Part shown: positions 46,926 through 59,054 of the stretch, in pieces
Numbering within the stretch: position 1 is the stretch's first letter
How the letters are laid out: every line of letters begins with the position of its first letter
Source: Rotaria sordida
Taxonomy: Eukaryota; Rotifera; Eurotatoria; Philodinida; Philodinidae
Length of the DNA stretch: 64,000 nt
Assembly: GCA_905250125.1 (NCBI GenBank)
Contig: CAJNOL010000248.1
Span: 1 to 64,000 of the forward strand
Reading direction: 5' to 3'
Translations under genes and position numbers: made by a program
Notes under the pieces: model-generated
Databases searched by the model: none
What the model was told of the DNA's origin: nothing
What the model saw: only the letters and a program-made list of their open reading frames with translations

Positions 46926-49900
46926 TTATTTCGATAATAGATTGTTTGTTGTCGTTCTATCAACATTATACAGCGATTGAATGATTGTTTGAAATTGTTT
47001 TCGAGCATTCATTCGACGTGTTTTAAGTGTCATAGTGAGAAGACCATTCTTGAGTGAAAATGGCTCAGAATGAAGATAGATATTGCTTATAGTTTCAAAA
47101 TATTTAAGTTTGTTTTCTTTAGCTAAACGAATTAAATCAGACAAAATAATTTGTTTCAATTTTTTTTCTTTGCACAGTTCCAAAAATGTCATTGTCGTTT
47201 GTGTTGATAGAAAATTTTTTCGTACATACTGTTCATCTGGTATAACAATAGCTACTACTGTTGCTTCTGTTGAAATTCCATCGACAAATATTTGTGCGAT
47301 CCATTGAGAACGAATATAAATATCTTCAAGACGTTCAGGAGCAATATATGTACCTTGACTCAATTTAAATATATATTTTGCACGATCAATAATACGTAAT
47401 GCTCCATTACTTATCCATTCTCCAACATCACCTGTATGTAACCAACCTTCTTGATCAATTGCTTCACGTGTCTTTTCTTCATCATTATAGTAACCTATAA
47501 TAAAAATGAGTAAAACTGATCATAAATGGAGAATCTCTCGATGTGACAAATCGCTGTTAAGTCGAGATTATATTCATTTGATAAGCTCTAGTAAGTAATG
47601 AAAAAATCTAGAATAGTTTGGTTTTCCAAGAACTATACTCAGAGAAAGATTCCAATGAGACTAATTTATTCTGTAAGTTTCAGACTTTTAGTTGCTTCCA
47701 TGTTGAGATCCGAAATATTATTAATGCGAATTATAATACAAAATATTTTACGTTCACTTTTTAGGATACCAGCAACCAACGAATCTGAAACTTCAAGAAT
47801 AAACTATTTAGTCTCATTCCGACTTTTCTCTGTGTAACATTTCAAAATGACATTCAAAAATTAGTTCTCCGAATAAATTTAAGATTCGAGATTATTTGCT
47901 CAAAAACAAAATAAAAATACGATATTTCACGATTAAAAGTTTGGAAAATCGAACCATTCGAGTCATTTTTATTATTCATTAGGACCTATCGAAAGAATAT
48001 AATTCCGATCACAAAAGCGATTTGACATCTCAAGAGATTCTCTCATCAGTAGCTACCCATTAATGAATAGAATTTTACCTTTAAAGACAGTTGGACCTCG
48101 AATGCAAATTTCTCCTTGATTCATTTCACTTCGATAATTCATATCTGGTACATCAATTAGTTTAATTTCAACAGTAGCAACAGGTGAACCCACTGTGCCA
48201 CAAGACATATCAGGAGCATGAGTACTCGTACCACAAGCTGTCGATTCTGTTTGTCCGTATCCAGTCATAATAGGTATATCGAGAGCAATACGAAAAAAAT
48301 GTAATACATCAGGTGTGATTGGCGCTGCTCCAGTAAACATTGCTTTTAATTCACCACCGAATAATTGTTTTACTTTACGAAAAATTAAACGAGATAACCA
48401 CCATGATTCTTCACTATCTAATGCTTGTTGAACAATATATTGTTTTATCTTACTTTTACTAACTTCAATCATAACTGTATCATAAATTTTGTTAAGAATA
48501 CGAGGTACAACTGTAAGTTGAGTAGGTTTTACAATGGAAAAATATTCAACAAGTTTTTCGGGTACTGAACAAAATACTACTTGAGTACCACGTAGAAAGA
48601 CTCCTAGAAGAATAAATCGTTCGAATATATGAGCCAATGGTAATATTGAACAATGTCGAATTGTAACGGATCCTTTGAGTTTGGCTCGTTCTATACGAAG
48701 AATATTACCTTTTGATGCTGCCAAAAGATTCTCATGTGATAACATAACAATTTTGGGTTCACCTAAAAAACAAAGAATAAATTATTTTTATTCACGTTAA
48801 AGTCTTGACGGTGTAGAAAAATCTTTTTTTTTTTATAAAACGATGATCAAGCATCTTTGATCTCTTGTAAAATACGTTTAAAGAAAACTAAAAAATGGAT
48901 ATAATCTTATAATTTTCATTAAAATAACTAGATCCTTTGTTTGTATCAGATTAAATCAACCAAAACAAGGTTTTCAATCGAATTTATAAATTATTGAATT
49001 TTTGTATTTTTTCAAAAACAAGAATTCGAGATTATATTCAAAAGAACAATTTTCGAAAATCAGAACATCATTGATCGAATCTTTCAGAAACCATAAATAG
49101 TTAAAATCAACATACTTTTCATATGTTTCTTATTTAATCTCACCTGTTGTTCCACTTGTCATAATGAATATTGCAATATTTTCTGGATTGATGATTGGTC
49201 GTTCACGTATATCATTTGTTTTCATCGTTTTAAAGATTGATGACATATTTCGTATTTTATTATGCCCATCGCAGATTATATCATCCATGATAATGATCTC
49301 TTTAATATGATCATTTTTCAATAAATCATCTTGAATTGATTGGATACGTTCAATATTATCCACAACAAGTATTTCAGCTTTAGTTCGATGAAGTAGATTC
49401 ATAATAGTAGCAGAATCATAACTAGTATAGAAATTTACAAGAATAAATCCATACATATAACAGGCTTGTTCAACGAATAGATATTCAGGTCGATTCGATG
49501 AAATAATAGCCACTTTTGATTGGATTGGTGTCAGTTTTGCTAGTGTCCATAGATATGAACCAATCATGCGACTTTGTTCAATTACCATTGAATAGGATAG
49601 CCATTCTATTGAATCTGGACTATTCGTTGATTGTATAATACCTACACATGGACCATTATTGGAAGCATCACAACCTTCATATAAGACATCACCGAGTGTT
49701 CGTACATTTGGACAAATTGTCTTGTATAATGTCCAAATGTCAAGATCTTTATAGAATGTACATCGACGAATATGTTCAATAGGATTTATTTCAACTGATT
49801 GTTGTTCCAAATCTATTCCATCGTGATGTATTTGTTGAATACGTGTTAGATAAGTACGTGTATTTGTATAAGTAACTGTAACTCCTCGAACAATTGATAT

Positions 49901-49939
49901 AGTATATGCAGCTCTTGATTTTAATAATGAACGCAGCAT
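46926..49939 (-). CDS. Long-chain-fatty-acid--CoA ligase (ACSL family)
   Basis: Three exons, 49939-49144, 48762-48079 and 47494-46926, all junctions in phase, 682 residues, normal for an animal ACSL. It activates fatty acids with ATP and CoA through an acyl-adenylate. AMP-binding P-loop TSGTTGEPK (261-269), the YGQTE motif (434-438), HTGD with TGD at 514-516, and the fatty-acyl signature region DRAKYIFKLSQGTYIAPE from 530. The N-terminus (MLRSLLKSRAAYTISIVRG) is basic and hydroxylated, which could be a mitochondrial or membrane-anchor signal. ACSL proteins usually sit on outer mitochondrial or ER membranes. Intron 2 (47495-48078) holds a MITE. No defect seen. The exact isoform class is not resolvable. 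Confidence 0.93.
47640..47832. mobile_element. MITE, copy B, in ACSL intron 2
   Basis: The left terminus CAGAGAAAGATTCCAATGAG and the right terminus (complement of CAGAGAAAAGTCGGAATGAG) are inverted repeats of about 45 bp. The terminal sequence also matches copy A at 38300-38500. Confidence 0.75.
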
Positions 49940-51769
49940 TAATTTTTCTGTTGGTTAAATAAATTCTGAATGTAATCTATAAAACTTACTGAAAATCAAA
50001 GTAGATATATACTAAACCAAATCTTTTTGATTTAGAGTATGAATCTAATGTTTAGTTTTGTATTCTTACTGTATCTTAATAAAAATACTCGTCTACACTC
50101 CAACAGTCTTATCTTGAATAGGAACTTGAAAAGTATTCTAGAAAGATTTAAAATAGTCAATATATACTTGCTGCTCCATTGACTATTTGATGTCGTCAAC
50201 CGACATTTATTCTTTGAATATCACATGAATCTATTCTATGACAAAGATAGATTCAAACAGTAAAAATTGCAGCTCACTATCCTGTTTCTATGAAAAGTAA
50301 CTCCAAAAACACGTACTTGTAATCTTTTTCTTAAATGGGTAATAGTTTTGAAACAAAAATGCAAAGCATGTGCATCTTCTCACAGAACGAAGCAACCAGA
50401 AAAGAAGAATATCATGTGACTTTGATTGTTGACTAGGTGTAAAGCATGTGCTTTTTCTTCATGCTCGTCAATGACTACAACGACAAAAAAAGAAAGAAAA
50501 AAAAAGAACAGCGTGCGTACAGAAATCGTTATATTACAACTTTTTGTAACAATGCTAGATAAGGATCATCAAAAAAAAACACTGCATAACGTCAGTTCGC
50601 TGATACATGGATTGTAGAAAAAAAAAGAAATCTTTTTCTCAACTATTTCACAATCAATCCTTTTCACAAAAATTTCCTATTGAACTTTCTCGAAAATTTT
50701 CTTTGATCATTGTCTTGTTTTTGGTCATCGATTTCAAAACTTCTTGATACTAGTTAATTTGCTCACCTATTTCAATCATAGTTTCGACTATATCTCGAGA
50801 AGGGAGAGTCATGGGCACGAAAGCTTTAGTGTTTTCTTAGTCCCACTGAAACCTACTTGTAGCCAAAAGATGAAACCGAAAGCTCGGAATCAATTCGAGT
50901 AGTTCCCTCGTCAATCTTCACATTCACACTTTCATTCACTGAACTCCGAAGACTCAGAAAGTTGATACATTCACAGCTATATAGCGAATAGCTCTGAGTG
51001 ATCGAACGACATACATAAAGCCTGACAGTCACTGAATCAGCGACCTCCAAAAGTCCCATTGATTGCTCTTTATCAAAGAATTAGAGCTCAATGAAACATA
51101 TTAGCATGTGAAAATTTGTTCTTTCGAGATAGAAAATTGTATTCCAAGTCACACAGGCTGCAAATTTAAGCAATCTATTTTCTGACTGATTTTCGGTGGA
51201 GCTCTGTATCCTAAGTGTGAGATTTCAATTTCATTTGTAGTTCATTTCTTAGCTATATCTATTTTTAATCTATCTTTATCGCGACAATATATTGATTATA
51301 TACGTGACGATAATACGGAAAAAATCCAAAGAATATGAAGAGGAAAGAGAGATTCGTAAAACTAAGATAAACTTAGAAGATCAAAACTGAAGGGACGTGT
51401 TCATCGCATATATGTATACAAAGAAAGGGAAAGCTCAAGCGAGTTTGAATGATCATGAACAGAAAAACTACTTATGGCTACATCGGAAGAAGATGCAGCT
51501 TGTAACACGAAGTTTTATTTCTAATCGCGCATTATTTTACTAAAGTATTTTTATGGCAACATTGCTATGATTCAAACCATCGTCTTAAACTACTCTAGAA
51601 GAAGAAGAATAATAATCTGCATTTCAGTTGCTTTATGATATAGGATGATATATGAAGATAGTTTGGAAGTCTCGATGTTTTTCATACAACTATTACTAAC
51701 TATAACTCCGGAGAGAAAGCTGGCCTTCCTCAGGGTTTGTTCCGCACAAGACGACTGACCACGCAGTAG

Positions 51770-52400
51770 TCACAAGAGCTTTAATGGTGCAAACCATATT
51801 TCAATACCAGACTGTCTTCTCGAGAAAATGGCCATATGTCGTTCCAGTTATCTTTTCTGCCCGATATATTCTGGGTCGATTTGCTCAAGAGAATGTTCCA
51901 AGTGCAACTCGACGAGCTCTATTTAATGGTACAAAACGCATATAAATAGCATTTCCTTTCTCGAGCAAAATGCCGATATAGTGGGCCTTAAAAGGAAATC
52001 GAGCTGATACATGGTCATTTTTGTAAGAATTCAGTAGTCTGTTAAAATATTACTTTGAACATTGGATAGAGCTCCTTGAATTACACTTGGAACACAGACT
52101 ACGTTTGTTGGAACATTTTTCTGAGCGAATCCACTCAGAGAATACTTTGCCAAATCTTATTTTCGATTGGCGAATAGATGATATTGTGAGAACAGAGCAT
52201 TGTGATGAGATGTGGTTTTCACTATTGGATAGAACTCTTAGAATAGTACTGATATTCATGAATAGCTTTGTTGGAACTCTAGTCTCGGTGAATCCGCCCA
52301 GGAAATATCGCGGGAAAATGGTTACTCGGCTAGTATGTTGGCGATTTCTCAAGAAGGGAGAGAGCTATCGACATGCGATTTTCTGCATTTGATCGAGATC
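51770..52400. repeat. Imperfect inverted-repeat region
   Basis: GTTCCAAGTGCAACTCGACG.GAGCTCTAT near 51895-51930 is the reverse complement of ATAGAGCTCCTTGAATTACACTTGGAAC near 52067-52095, and similarity extends outward with gaps. Direct repeats with a GTTGGAAC core (about 52108, 52268, 52434) overlap it. This may be an old foldback element. Confidence 0.45.
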
Positions 52401-52489
52401 ATCGACTTGTGCTTGGAGCATATGAAAACGTCGTTGGAACATGCTGCTTGGTGGATTGATATCAAGACAACAAAATTCTTGTAGTAGAA

Positions 52490-52590
52490 GGTATGGGTGG
52501 TGTGTGTGTGTGCGTGTGTGTGTTACGGAGAGAAACATCGACAGCTACACCAACACACACACGCACGCTCATACCCCACACCTACATCCT
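52490..52590. repeat. GT/AC microsatellite hairpin
   Basis: A GGTGTGTGTGTGTGCGTG-type arm and an ACACACACGCACGCTCATACC arm flank a 35-bp loop. They are almost fully self-complementary, including the outer GTATGGGTGG / CATACCCCACACC segments. Confidence 0.65.
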
Positions 52591-53254
52591 AGTGGTAAAT
52601 GCATCAAGATCTCGAAGGGAATAAATTTTGAACAAAATATGCTTTTGAATTCTCTCCTTTATTTTGCATATAATCTATTCTTGGTTAGATTTTTTTTCTG
52701 TAAATCTATCGATTTTAATCGATAATTGGATTATTTAGAGATCAGCTCGGTTAAAACAAATTTTCAGGGAAATTATTGTATATCAATTTTCTTCGGCAAA
52801 AAAAGACAAATGAAAAACTAAAATAAGATTTAATTCAAAGTAGTCTAGTTAGATCGATTCTTTTTGATTTCTTCTACGTCATATATTTGTTTATTAGTAT
52901 CTCAATAAATAAAGTATTAGGTTGATAAACTGAACAATATACAGTTGATATTTATTTAACAGACATTTTCTCATATCATCTTCTAATATATAAAATAGTA
53001 TTCGATCATTTGTTTGTCTTTTTTAATTACTGAATACATGTCATTGAATTATTTACATTGTATGATGAATTCCACCGCTACTCTGCAACTCATTTTCATC
53101 AAATCACCAAACGTATATTTGTGTCTTTCAAAACCAAGTTGGTTAAGACATAAGTTATACACTAATTATTATTAGATCAGAAGCAGAAATAAGCTTTAAA
53201 ATAAAATCGAAAACAAAGAAAAGAAAAAAGTCAAATGAAACATATAGTTCAGTT

Positions 53255-56200
53255 CTAGCAAAGATTTAAAAGAATTTTTATATTGTCTATACCATATGTT
53301 GCAACAGCGATGTCATCCCAAGTATCATTGTTCAAATCTTTAAAAACTATCCAAGTTGGTCGAGAATCATAGCCTAATGCATACCATGTTTGATTGGTAA
53401 ACGTTCCATTATCATAACCAAAAAGAATGCAAATATTGTTCGTACCAAAATTCGCCACTGCGATATCCTTTTTATAGTCTTTGTTAAAATCACCTACAGC
53501 AATTGACATTGGTTGAGAATTATGACCCATTGAATAAGTTGTTAAAGTAAAAAATTCTCCATTACCTAAGCCAATAAGTATGATAATATTATCAGCCATA
53601 GAATTTGCAACGATAATATCTGTTAGAGAGTCATTATTGAAATCACCGACGATCAACGATAAGGGATAAGAATCATCACCAGTCGAATATGTTGTAACGT
53701 TTGAAAACGTTCCGTTTTCATATCCCAAAAGTATGCCAATATTGCTCGTACCATAATTGGCGACAGCAAGATCTAAGTGACTGTCATTATTGAAATGACC
53801 AACAGCCAGTGCAGAAGGATGAGTACCTTGACCAACGTCGTAGAATGTTGTTTGTCCTGTGAAAGGTTTAGTACCATTTGCAAGATATACTTGAATATAG
53901 TTATGGCCATAATCGGCCAAAGCGAAATCCAAGTGAGTGTCATTGTTGAAGTCACCAACAGCAACGTAACCTATAATAGACGTAGTCTCTGATAAGGGAA
54001 CTAACGATATACTGGCAAATGTTCCGTCATTATAACCAAAAAAGACACCCACATATTGACTATTGCTATCGGTAACGATGATATCTAGTTGATTGTCATT
54101 ATTGAAATCACCGATTTCCATCTGCTCTGGATGCAGACTAGTACCAGTTGTAAACGAACGCAAAGTTCCAAAAGTACCGTTGTCGTATCGATAGAATATT
54201 AAGATATTACTTGTGCCATAATTTGAAATAGCAAGATCTGCTCTTCCATCGTTGTCGAAGTCTCGAGCGATAGCAACCGTCGGAGAAGAATCAGTACCAG
54301 TTGAGAAAGTCATTTGTTGCGTAAAACTTCTGTTGCCATATCCCAGAAATACTCCCACCTGATCGATTCCTCTGTTAGCGACGATTATATCTAGATGAGT
54401 ATCATTGTTGATATCGAAAATAGTAACCGAATTTGGACGAGAAGCTTTGCCAGTTGACAATGCTATTACATCTTCAAAAGTCCCGTTTCCATAGCCAAAG
54501 AAAACACCGATATTGTTTGCACCATAATTTGCTACAGTAACATCGAGACAATTGTCATGATTAAAATCACCTGCTGCGATTGAACGTGGGCGAGTATCAG
54601 AACCAGTTGAATACAATAGAGGATCTGCAAAGGTCCCGTTTCCATATCCTAATACTATACTAATACTATTAATACCTCGTTTCACTTCTATAATATCCAG
54701 TTGATTGTCGTTGTTGACATCACCAACAGTGACGGCACGAGGTTGTGAAAACTGCATATCTGAATATGTACTTAATGGTGTAAAAGAGCCATTACCATAA
54801 CCGAGAAACACACCCAACTTACCCCCATAATAAAGTGTAGTCACCATATCTAAATGACCATCGTTATTGAAATCACCAATGGCCAATGAATCTGGACTTG
54901 AATCCATGCCGGCGTCACATAGCTCTTGATTTTTGAAAGATGTGTAGTCAAGTCCAAAAAATATGCCAATAGTATCTCGTTCCCTATTAGCAACGGCAAG
55001 ATCCAAATATTTATCATTATTAAAGTAACCAACTGCAAGAGCACTCGGCTTTGATCCAGAACCAGTAAAATATGTCAGTTTTGTAGAAAACGTTCCACTC
55101 CCATTTCCTATAAGTATTATTACATTGTCATCATTATCGTCGGTAATAGCAACATCCAGCCAATTATCTCTGTTAAAATCATCCATAATAACATGGCCTG
55201 GACTAGAACCAACACCAATTGGATAGATTATTTGCGTGGCAAAACTGCTATTACCATGTCCAAGAAATATACCGAGATTTTCATTTCCTGAATTAGTAAC
55301 AACAATATCCATTTGTGTATCATTATTTAGATCACCAATAGCAATAGAGTACGGACGAGAACTAAAGCCTGTTGAATAAATTGTTTGACTTTGGAAATCT
55401 GCATAATAGTTTCCTAATAATATAGGTTTATTATTAATGAACCAATTTGCAATTGTAGAATTCGATTGATTATTATGATAAACTTGTGAATCATTATCAG
55501 TTGTATTGGTTGTTTGATTTGGAGCATTTTTAATAGGATGGCCAAGTAATATAGCAACATTATTGCTTTCATAATTGGTCACGGCAATATCTAATCGATT
55601 ATCCTTATTGAAATCACCAACGGCAATTGAGTTCGGTTTCGAATTTAAACCAGTTAAATAGATTGTTTGATTAGCAAAGTATCCTTGACGATTTCCAAGA
55701 AATATACCCACATTATTCGTCAAGGGATTCGCGACAGCAAGATCGAACGAACCGTCGTTATTAAAATCAGCAACACTAATCCAAATAGGCCCAGAGTTCA
55801 AGCCTGTTGAATATAACAGCTGTTTATCAAAGCTGCCGTTGCCAAATCCAAAAAATACTCCTATATTGTTCGTGGCAGAATTAGAGACAACAAAATCCAA
55901 GTGATTATCATTGTTTAAATAGGCAACCGTAACTGATGACACATGAGATTTATCTCCAGTCGAACAAAGAGTGAATAATGTAAAGCTGCCATTACCAGAT
56001 CCGAGAAAGATACCAATGTTGCCAGTGCCATAATCGGCAACAGCAACATCTAAATTATTGTCATGATTGAAGTCTCCTGCGGCTATGCCAAACAACAGTG
56101 ACTGACGTCCGAAAAGATATCTCATTAGATTTCCAAAAGTTCTATTCCCATATCCGAGAAAAATACCTATATGACCACTCACTTGATCAGTAAAGACAAT

Positions 56201-58833
56201 ATCGAGATGATTATCATTGTTGAAATCATTAACAGTGATCCACCTTGGGGATGAAGGACTTTCAGTGAAATATGTTACTACTGGAGCAAATGATCCATCG
56301 CCATATCCGTATAATATTCCTATAGTTTCGTCATTAGAATTAGCTACAACAATATCTAGTCGATGGTCATTATCTAAATCACTAAGGACAACTCCACGCA
56401 CATCAGCATTATTCGCAGATGGATATTTTATTTGTTCTTGGAAACTTCCGTTTCCATATCCAAGAAATACACCAAGAGTACCGGTGCCAGAATTGGCAAC
56501 AACAAGATCAAGATTCGTATCATTATTAATATCTTCAATAGCGACATGGTAAGGAAGTGAACCGACTCCAGTAGAATACGCTGTTGGACTTTCTGATTGT
56601 AATAAAACATATCCAATAAGTATCAATATGTTGTTCGTACCAAAATTGGCAACAGCAATATCCGATTGATTGTTGTTATCAAAATCACCAACAGTCATTG
56701 CGAATGGAATTGAATCAGTATCGGTTGAATGCATTGTAGGTATTGCAAAGCTCCCATTGCCATATCCAACTAGAACGCAAATATTGTTTGTGTCATGATT
56801 AGAAACAGCGATATCTAGTTCATTATCTTGATTGAAATCACCAACAATAATCGATTGCGGACGAGATCCAGGAGAAATTGAATATGTCGTTTGTGATGTA
56901 AATGTTCCATTTCTATAACCAAGAAATATGCCAACATTGTTCTTACCAGAATTGGCCACAGCAATATCTAATTGTCCATCTTTATTGAAATCATTAACAA
57001 CGATCGAATAGGGACCAGATTGTGGACTAGTTGAATAGATAATTTGTGGTGTAAAATTCCCATTTCCATATCCAAGAAATACGCCAACATTATTAGTACC
57101 ATAGTTGGCTACTACAATGTCTAGATTATGATCATTGTTAAAGTCATCAATAACAATGAAATGAGGAAATGAATCGTAGCCAGTAAAATATGTTATCGGA
57201 TCTCCAAAAGATCCATTTTCAAATCCAAATAGTATGCCTATATTGTTCGTACCATTATTGGCAACGACAATATCCAGCCAATGATCATTATTTAAGTCAC
57301 CAACAGCTATTGAGACTGGATGAGAAGCACCAATAGAGAATGTTGTTTGGTTTGCGAAAGTACCGTTACCATAACCAAGAAATATACTTATATTGTGACT
57401 ATCATAATTTGCAACAGCGATATCTAAATGAGTATCATTGTTAAAATCACCTGTAGCAACTGCAATTGGTCTCGAATGATCTTCTGTTGATAATGTCATT
57501 TGTGATGCGAAAGTTTTATTCCCATAATTAAGAAATATACCAATGTTATTTGTGCCAGAATTAGCGACAACGATATCAAGTAAGTTATCATGATTAAAAT
57601 CACCAGTGACAAGAAAACATGGATTCGAATTATGATTAAATGAATCACCATGTATTATTGCTTGAAATTTTAATTGACATATTTTACCTAAAGAACATTG
57701 TTGAAATAAGTTATATACTTGAAAATATCAATCAGTGAGCAATAGTACGACATTTATCATAAAACTGATATCTATAGAATGAAGATACAATCAGTCTATA
57801 TACTTTCTAAAAAGTATCTTGAGAGATTTTGTCTTAATAATCAACGAATACAATGTTGTGTTATCTGTTAGATTATGAAAATCTGATAAAAACTACAATA
57901 CTACATAAATAATTGTTGTCAACAACTATTTGAAAAAGCTGTTTAGAAAAAAAAACGCGAAAGATATATCATCAAAATCGTAATTACAGTAGTATGTTTA
58001 ATGATATATTTAATATGTCGTATAGATGTAATAATGATACTATTTGCGAAATAGACTTTTCTATAATCAAAAAATCTTTTCAGAAATGAATAACAAGATA
58101 TTGTCCAACATTAGTCCTAGATATATCGATTTTTCCTTTCGAACAAATAAAAACTAATTTAGTTGAATTTTTTTCTCGTTAAAATATGCAGAATTTAATT
58201 TTTTTTTCTTATTTCTCTTGTATAGGAGTATTTGTTATTTTCTCAATATAATCTTTTTTTTTTGTAGAGATACTAAATAGTTTACTTTGTACTCGATATT
58301 TTAAGTAAATATTACTAAAAGTATCAACTATGATACTGAGTACATTCGATCATTGTTTCTAAGTACTTTCTAGATATAATGAATAACTATCTTTGTTGCA
58401 ATTTTAAAATTAAGTCAAAAATGCGAGCATTTATAATGTATTACTTTTGAATATGTCTTTTCTAACTTTTTAGTTGATATATTGAAGATCAACATACTTA
58501 ATTCTCCCGTTGTTAAACACACCACCAGAATAGCAGAAGTCATTACTATAAGTATGAATAAAGCAGATCCAAAAACAGCAATGTAAGACCATTTTTTCGG
58601 CGAGCGATAGTTTATTCTAATAAAGAAATATGTGAATTAGTTTAAATTAAAAGAATACAAACATACTCTGATGTAGAAAGCTTATTGGAAGTTGTCAAAT
58701 TCCCAATATTATTATCAACGTTCACTGAAGATCTTGGATTGATCGTTGAATTTGAATTTTCTTGTAATTCGGAAATACAAATCAAATCGCGAGATAGATG
58801 TTCATTTAAAACATCTTTATTTTTGATTGACAT
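53255..58833 (-). CDS. Single-pass membrane protein with about 28 FG-GAP/VCBS repeats
   Basis: Exons 58833-58667, 58616-58498 and 57687-53255 (or 57717, an alternative in-phase acceptor), about 1572-1582 residues. Residues 1-65 are hydrophilic and cytoplasmic if type II. Residues about 66-91 are one transmembrane helix (IAVFGSALFILIVM...). The rest is a tandem array with a period near 48 residues, each unit with a GDFNNDxxLDIAVAN core. I count 28 cores. The D-x-N-x-D-x-x-x-D spacing is the Ca-binding loop of integrin-type FG-GAP/VCBS propeller blades. Units contain NGT/NGS sequons, fitting an extracellular glycosylated domain. One irregular Asn/Thr-rich insert lies near 55430-55560. A role in adhesion or matrix binding is likely from the family, but no ligand can be named. 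An acceptor just before ATG 58833 suggests a 5' UTR intron. Confidence 0.85.
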
Positions 58834-59054
58834 TATCTCAACCTGTAACAGACAACTTTTATAGTTTTGCAATTAATGGATAATGTGAATAAAAAAAAAA
58901 AGATCGAAAAGAATATGTATTATAGTTCGATAAAAATAAAATCATGATTGTTTTATTCGATTTTGTGATGAAGAAAAACATCAATAGAAAAAATAAACTA
59001 ATGAATTTAATCTGAAAGATCTAAAACATTCAGTGCAAATGGTATTTTATTTAT
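58834..59054. other. Upstream region of FG-GAP gene
   Basis: Short AT-rich stretch between the FG-GAP gene start and a transposon-like element. No distinctive promoter motif. Confidence 0.4.

Larger units (their letters stand above)
49940..53254. other. Intergenic, ACSL upstream to FG-GAP gene 3' end
   Basis: No supported gene. It contains an imperfect inverted-repeat region at about 51770-52400 and a GT-microsatellite hairpin at 52490-52590, listed separately. Open frames at 50426-50617, 52050-52352 and 52087-52392 are in simple or inverted-repeat sequence. Confidence 0.5.

Noticed and set aside
52050..52392. Overlapping open frames of about 100 codons on both strands
   Set aside because: They lie within an inverted-repeat region, which mirrors open frames on both strands. 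No protein family recognised.
56217..56552. Plus-strand open frame of 111 codons opposite the FG-GAP gene
   Set aside because: It is the antisense shadow of the repeat array, as are the other frames within 53.7-56.6 kb.
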